A stretch of 64,000 nucleotides of DNA from Klebsiella sp. RIT-PI-d. Its GTDB lineage: Bacteria; Pseudomonadota; Gammaproteobacteria; Enterobacterales; Enterobacteriaceae. The translations under genes were made by a program, and so were the position numbers. The stretch spans positions 1 through 64,000 of the forward strand of contig NZ_LGIT01000005.1 in NCBI RefSeq assembly GCF_001187865.1, written 5' to 3'. The notes under the pieces are model-generated. The model saw only the letters and a program-made list of their open reading frames with translations, ran no database searches and had not been told where the DNA came from. How positions within the stretch are numbered: position 1 is the stretch's first letter; every line of letters begins with the position of its first letter. This document shows positions 60,275-64,000 of the stretch, piece after piece.

Positions 60275-62539
60275 ATGACAATTTTAAATCACACCCTCGG
60301 TTTTCCCCGTATCGGCCTGCGCCGTGAGCTAAAAAAAGCGCAGGAGAGCTACTGGGCAGGTAACAGTTCGCGTGACGATCTGCTGGCGGTGGGCCGTGAA
60401 CTGCGTGCCCGCCACTGGGAGCAGCAAAAAGCAGCGGGCGTGGATGTGCTTCCAGTAGGGGATTTCGCCTGGTACGACCATGTTCTGACCACCAGCCTGC
60501 TACTTGGCAACGTACCGGCTCGTCATCAGAACAAAGACGGGTCGGTCGATATCGATACGCTGTTCCGCATTGGTCGAGGACGTGCGCCGACAGGTGAACC
60601 CGCTGCGGCTGCCGAAATGACCAAATGGTTTAACACCAACTACCACTACATGGTGCCAGAGTTCGTTAAGGGTCAGCAGTTCAAGCTGACCTGGACACAG
60701 CTGCTGGACGAGGTCGATGAAGCGCTGGCGCTGGGCCATAAGGTAAAACCAGTGTTGCTGGGGCCAGTCACTTACCTGTGGCTGGGTAAAGTCAAAGGCG
60801 AGCAGTTTGATCGTCTGAGCCTCCTAAACGACATTCTCCCGGTCTATCAGCAGGTGCTGGCAGAACTGGCCAGTCGCGGTATTGAATGGGTGCAGATTGA
60901 TGAGCCTGCGCTGGTGCTGGAGCTGCCTCAGGAATGGCTGGATGCGTTTAAACCAGCTTATGACGCGCTCAACGGTCAGGTCAAATTGCTGTTAACCACC
61001 TATTTTGAAGGTATCTCTGCCAATCTTAATACCATTTCTGCACTGCCGGTCCAGGGCCTGCATGTCGATCTGGTACACGGTAAGGATGATGTCGCTGAAC
61101 TGCATGCGCGTTTACCGTCCGACTGGTTATTGTCTGCTGGCCTTATCAATGGTCGTAACGTCTGGCGGGCGGATCTCACGGAAAAATATGCGCAGATTAA
61201 AGACATCGCAGATAAGCGCGAGCTGTGGGTGGCGTCTTCCTGCTCGCTGCTGCACAGCCCCATCGATCTGAGCGTTGAGACTCGCCTGGATGAAGAAGTA
61301 AAAAGCTGGTTCGCCTTTGCGCTGCAAAAATGCGAGGAGTTAGCCCTGCTGCGCGATGCGTTGAACCGTCGCGACACCACCGCGATTGACGCATGGAGCG
61401 CACCGATTCAGGCTCGCCGTCACTCTGGCCGCGTACATAACGCGGCGGTACAGACGCGTCTGGCTGGCATTACTGCTCAGGACAGCCAGCGTGCCAGCGC
61501 CTACACGGTGCGTGCTGAAGCCCAGCGTGCGCGGTTTAATCTGCCCGCCTGGCCGACCACCACTATAGGGTCATTCCCGCAGACCACGGAAATTCGCGGC
61601 CTGCGTCTGGACTTCAAAAAAGGCAACCTCGACGCCAGCCACTACCGTACGGGCATTGCTGAGCATATTAAACAGGCGATTGTCGAGCAGGAGCGTCTGG
61701 GGCTGGATGTGCTGGTCCACGGCGAGGCCGAGCGTAACGACATGGTGGAGTATTTCGGCGAACATCTGGACGGGTTTATTTTTACCCAAAACGGCTGGGT
61801 ACAGAGCTATGGCTCCCGCTGCGTGAAGCCGCCGGTGGTTATTGGCGACATCAGCCGTCCGCAAGCGATCACCGTTGAATGGGCGAAGTACGCCCAGTCT
61901 CTGACTGATAAACCCGTCAAGGGCATGTTAACCGGTCCGGTAACGATCCTCTGCTGGTCCTTCCCGCGTGAAGATGTCAGCCGCGAAACCATCGCCAAAC
62001 AAATCGCGCTGGCATTGCGTGATGAGGTTGCCGATCTGGAAGCGGCAGGTATTGGCATCATTCAGATTGACGAGCCTGCACTGCGCGAAGGTTTGCCGCT
62101 CAAGCGCAGCGACTGGGATGCTTATCTGCAATGGGGTGTTGAAGCCTTCCGCATTAATGCCGCCGTCGCGCAGGACGACACTCAGATCCATACGCATATG
62201 TGTTATTGCGAGTTTAACGACATCATGGATTCTATTGCCGCACTGGATGCCGATGTCATTACCATCGAAACCTCGCGTTCAGACATGGAGCTGCTGGAGT
62301 CTTTCGAAGAATTCGACTATCCGAATGAAATCGGGCCGGGGGTCTACGATATTCACTCGCCGAATGTGCCGAGTGTGGAGTGGATTGAAGCGCTGCTGGA
62401 AAAAGCCGCCCGGCGTATTCCTGCCGGGCGCCTGTGGGTTAACCCGGACTGCGGCCTGAAAACCCGCGGCTGGCCAGAAACCCGAAGCGCGCTGGCGAAT
62501 ATGGTGAAAGCCGCGCAGAATTTGCGTCAGGCACAATAA
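60275..62539 (+). CDS. metE: Cobalamin-independent methionine synthase
   Basis: A 754-residue enzyme that methylates homocysteine from methyltetrahydrofolate-polyglutamate without B12. The zinc ligands are visible in [10 protein letters not shown] (His and Cys) and [10 protein letters not shown] (Cys). Two TIM-barrel halves arise by duplication. E. coli MetE has 753 residues. The start ATG 60275 has AAGGGG upstream. Confidence 0.97.
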   Translation: MTILNHTLGFPRIGLRRELKKAQESYWAGNSSRDDLLAVGRELRARHWEQQKAAGVDVLPVGDFAWYDHVLTTSLLLGNVPARHQNKDGSVDIDTLFRIGRGRAPTGEPAAAAEMTKWFNTNYHYMVPEFVKGQQFKLTWTQLLDEVDEALALGHKVKPVLLGPVTYLWLGKVKGEQFDRLSLLNDILPVYQQVLAELASRGIEWVQIDEPALVLELPQEWLDAFKPAYDALNGQVKLLLTTYFEGISANLNTISALPVQGLHVDLVHGKDDVAELHARLPSDWLLSAGLINGRNVWRADLTEKYAQIKDIADKRELWVASSCSLLHSPIDLSVETRLDEEVKSWFAFALQKCEELALLRDALNRRDTTAIDAWSAPIQARRHSGRVHNAAVQTRLAGITAQDSQRASAYTVRAEAQRARFNLPAWPTTTIGSFPQTTEIRGLRLDFKKGNLDASHYRTGIAEHIKQAIVEQERLGLDVLVHGEAERNDMVEYFGEHLDGFIFTQNGWVQSYGSRCVKPPVVIGDISRPQAITVEWAKYAQSLTDKPVKGMLTGPVTILCWSFPREDVSRETIAKQIALALRDEVADLEAAGIGIIQIDEPALREGLPLKRSDWDAYLQWGVEAFRINAAVAQDDTQIHTHMCYCEFNDIMDSIAALDADVITIETSRSDMELLESFEEFDYPNEIGPGVYDIHSPNVPSVEWIEALLEKAARRIPAGRLWVNPDCGLKTRGWPETRSALANMVKAAQNLRQAQ

Positions 62540-62546
62540 AAAACAG

Positions 62547-62575
62547 ACGCCAGCCTGTGGGCTGGCGTTTTCTTA
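62547..62575. terminator. Terminator between metE and ysgA
   Basis: ACGCCAGCC and GGCTGGCGT form a 9-bp stem followed by TTTTCTT. It lies between two convergent genes and overlaps the ysgA stop. Confidence 0.9.
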
Positions 62576-63379
62576 TTTATCGAGGTAGCGGGTAAACCAC
62601 GCCAGCATTCTCTGCCAGCCATCAGTAGCCGACGCCTCATGATAACTCGAACGATAGTCGGCATTGAACGCGTGCCCGGCCTGCGGATAGACAATAATTT
62701 CTCCCGTCGCATTCGCCGCATTCAGTGCCTGGCGCATGTTTTCGAGGGTTTCCTGAGGAATGCTTTCATCCTGCGCGCCGTAAAGGCCGAGCACCGGGGC
62801 GCTTAAGTTATGGGCGACATCAACAGGATGGACAGGCGAGGTTAACGTCTTATCGCCAGTCACTTTGCCATACCAGGCCACCGCAGCTTTCAGCTGTGGG
62901 TTATGTGCGGCATACAGCCAGGCGATCCTTCCACCCCAGCAAAAACCGGTAGTGCCCAACCGATGAGCGTCGCCGCCGTTGCGTGCTGCCCAGTTTGCGA
63001 CATGATCCAAATCTGCCATCACCTGCGCATCCGGGACGTGGGATACCAGCTCTTTAAACAGCGTCGGGATATCGTTATACGCGTTGGGATCGCCCTGACG
63101 AAAATAGAGTTCCGGGGCAATCGCCAGATAACCTTCCAGCGCAAGGCGACGACATAAATCGCGAATATGCTCATGTACGCCGAAAATTTCCTGCACTACG
63201 ATAATGACAGGAAGCGGCTCTTTTGCGTCCTTAGGTTGAGCATAATAAGCGGGCATATTTTCGCCCTGCGTCGGGATCGTCGTGTCACCCGTCGCAATTG
63301 CCTCTTCGGGCGTGCGAACAAGAGTGGAAGCATGGGGTGAGGCGGCAGGGGCAAAACCCGGCTGGCGATCTGTAGTCAT
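62573..63379 (-). CDS. ysgA: Dienelactone hydrolase family protein YsgA
   Basis: A 268-residue alpha/beta hydrolase of the dienelactone hydrolase family. The nucleophile cysteine is in GFCWGG, and the histidine in GHAFN. Physiological substrate unknown. The start ATG 63379 (MTTDRQPG) matches E. coli YsgA; the frame upstream of it is not family-like. Confidence 0.91.
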   Translation of the reverse strand: MTTDRQPGFAPAASPHASTLVRTPEEAIATGDTTIPTQGENMPAYYAQPKDAKEPLPVIIVVQEIFGVHEHIRDLCRRLALEGYLAIAPELYFRQGDPNAYNDIPTLFKELVSHVPDAQVMADLDHVANWAARNGGDAHRLGTTGFCWGGRIAWLYAAHNPQLKAAVAWYGKVTGDKTLTSPVHPVDVAHNLSAPVLGLYGAQDESIPQETLENMRQALNAANATGEIIVYPQAGHAFNADYRSSYHEASATDGWQRMLAWFTRYLDK

Positions 63380-63493
63380 GGCATTCTCCGTACCCAGTAT
63401 TAGCGCAGTGTTAACTATAGACCCCGCATCTGTAATTTTCCGCGTTAAAGGACAATTCATCATGTTGATGGTTACGCTATTTCGGTACATTAG

Positions 63494-63561
63494 TGTGATG
63501 CATGTCACTATTGCGTAGAAATAAACTGCAACAAGATTTCTCATGAGTGACTCGGGTCACG
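63494..63561 (+). promoter_or_regulatory. Tandem CRP sites of udp
   Basis: Two CRP sites, TGTGA-TGCATG-TCACT (63494-63509) and AGTGA-CTCGGG-TCACG (63546-63561), lie with centres 52 bp apart. This spacing is that of CytR-controlled promoters such as deoP2, where CytR binds between two CRP dimers. The second site centre is about 41 bp from a start near 63595, with a possible -10 TAGAGT at 63583-63588. udp is a known CytR target in E. coli. Confidence 0.75.
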
Positions 63562-63634
63562 AAATTATTCCGGTCACTTCTGTAGAGTACCTTTTTGCTT
63601 CTTCTGACAAACCGACCCACAGAGGAGTCTTTTT

Positions 63635-64000
63635 ATGTCCAAGTCTGATGTTTTTCATCTCGGCCTCACCAAAAACGATCTACAAGGGGCTACGCTGGCT
63701 ATCGTCCCGGGCGATCCTGAGCGTGTGGAAAAAATCGCCGCGCTGATGGATAAGCCGGTTAAACTGGCATCGCATCGCGAATTTACCTCCTGGCGTGCTG
63801 AACTTGACGGTAAAGCCATCATTATTTGTTCTACCGGTATTGGCGGACCTTCTACCTCTATCGCCGTTGAAGAGCTGGCGCAGCTCGGTATTCGTACCTT
63901 CCTGCGTATAGGCACGACCGGTGCTATCCAGCCCCACATTAATGTGGGTGATGTTCTGGTCACTACCGCGTCTGTCCGTCTGGACGGTGCCAGCCTGCAC
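63635..64000 (+). CDS. udp: Uridine phosphorylase (partial, cut by window end)
   Basis: The first 122 residues of uridine phosphorylase, which cleaves uridine to uracil and ribose-1-phosphate. The NP-I family start is present ([12 protein letters not shown], and [20 protein letters not shown]). The ATG 63635 follows GAGGAG. The frame is open at the right end of the window, so the gene is not broken but simply cut off. Confidence 0.95.
   Translation, partial: MSKSDVFHLGLTKNDLQGATLAIVPGDPERVEKIAALMDKPVKLASHREFTSWRAELDGKAIIICSTGIGGPSTSIAVEELAQLGIRTFLRIGTTGAIQPHINVGDVLVTTASVRLDGASLH

Overview
This 64-kb window is a continuous stretch of core chromosome from a member of the Enterobacteriaceae. 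Gene content and order follow the Escherichia coli/Salmonella block that runs from the end of the rrnC operon (tRNA-Asp, tRNA-Trp) to udp. Protein similarity and several local differences point to a genus outside E. coli, perhaps close to Enterobacter, Lelliottia or Leclercia, but the genus cannot be fixed from this sequence alone. The differences include an intact ilvG, no asl genes, no yigF/yigG, three extra genes and a divergent WzzE N-terminus. No insertion sequence, prophage, CRISPR array or integron is visible.

Layout. 1-367: distal end of an rrn operon with two tRNAs and a terminator. 445-3270: hdfR, maoP and yifB/comM. 3538-13107: the branched-chain amino acid cluster, with the ilvL attenuator, the micro-gene ilvX, ilvGMEDA, then ilvY (with an extra secreted Tai4-like gene behind it) divergent from ilvC. 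13195-21134: ppiC, rep with an unrecognised secreted protein gene behind it, gppA, rhlB, trxA and rho. 21354-32194: the complete enterobacterial common antigen operon wecA-wzzE-wecBCDE-wzxE-wecF-wzyE-wecG. 32448-34386: yifK/thrP and four tRNAs (Arg, His, Leu, Pro). 34718-34927: the small RNA GlmZ. 34947-41876: the hemCDXY operon divergent from cyaA. 41925-48238: cyaY, then lptM-dapF-yigA-xerC-yigB-uvrD. 48387-54710: corA with its leader peptide, rarD, yigI, pldA, recQ and rhtC. 54748-60157: an inserted Rpn-family nuclease, rhtB, pldB, yigL, bioP/yigM and metR. 60275-64000: metE, ysgA and the first part of udp.

How the genes work together. The ilv cluster makes isoleucine and valine and is controlled by leader attenuation and by IlvY. 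The wec cluster makes the undecaprenyl-linked trisaccharide of enterobacterial common antigen, flips it and polymerises it. hemC and hemD make uroporphyrinogen III. cyaA makes cAMP, and predicted CRP sites at cyaA and udp tie two loci here to that signal. rep, uvrD, recQ and xerC serve chromosome replication, repair and dimer resolution.

The least ordinary features are five. The leader reading frame in front of rho has lost the stop codon expected from the E. coli rhoL arrangement and is open into rho. A four-cysteine exported protein follows rep. A Tai4-like putative immunity gene lies behind ilvY with no effector in view. A lone Rpn nuclease sits between rhtC and rhtB. Short regulatory reading frames (ilvX, corL) are conserved. 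I did not find a clearly new multi-gene system; the two extra secreted proteins are the best candidates for undescribed biology.
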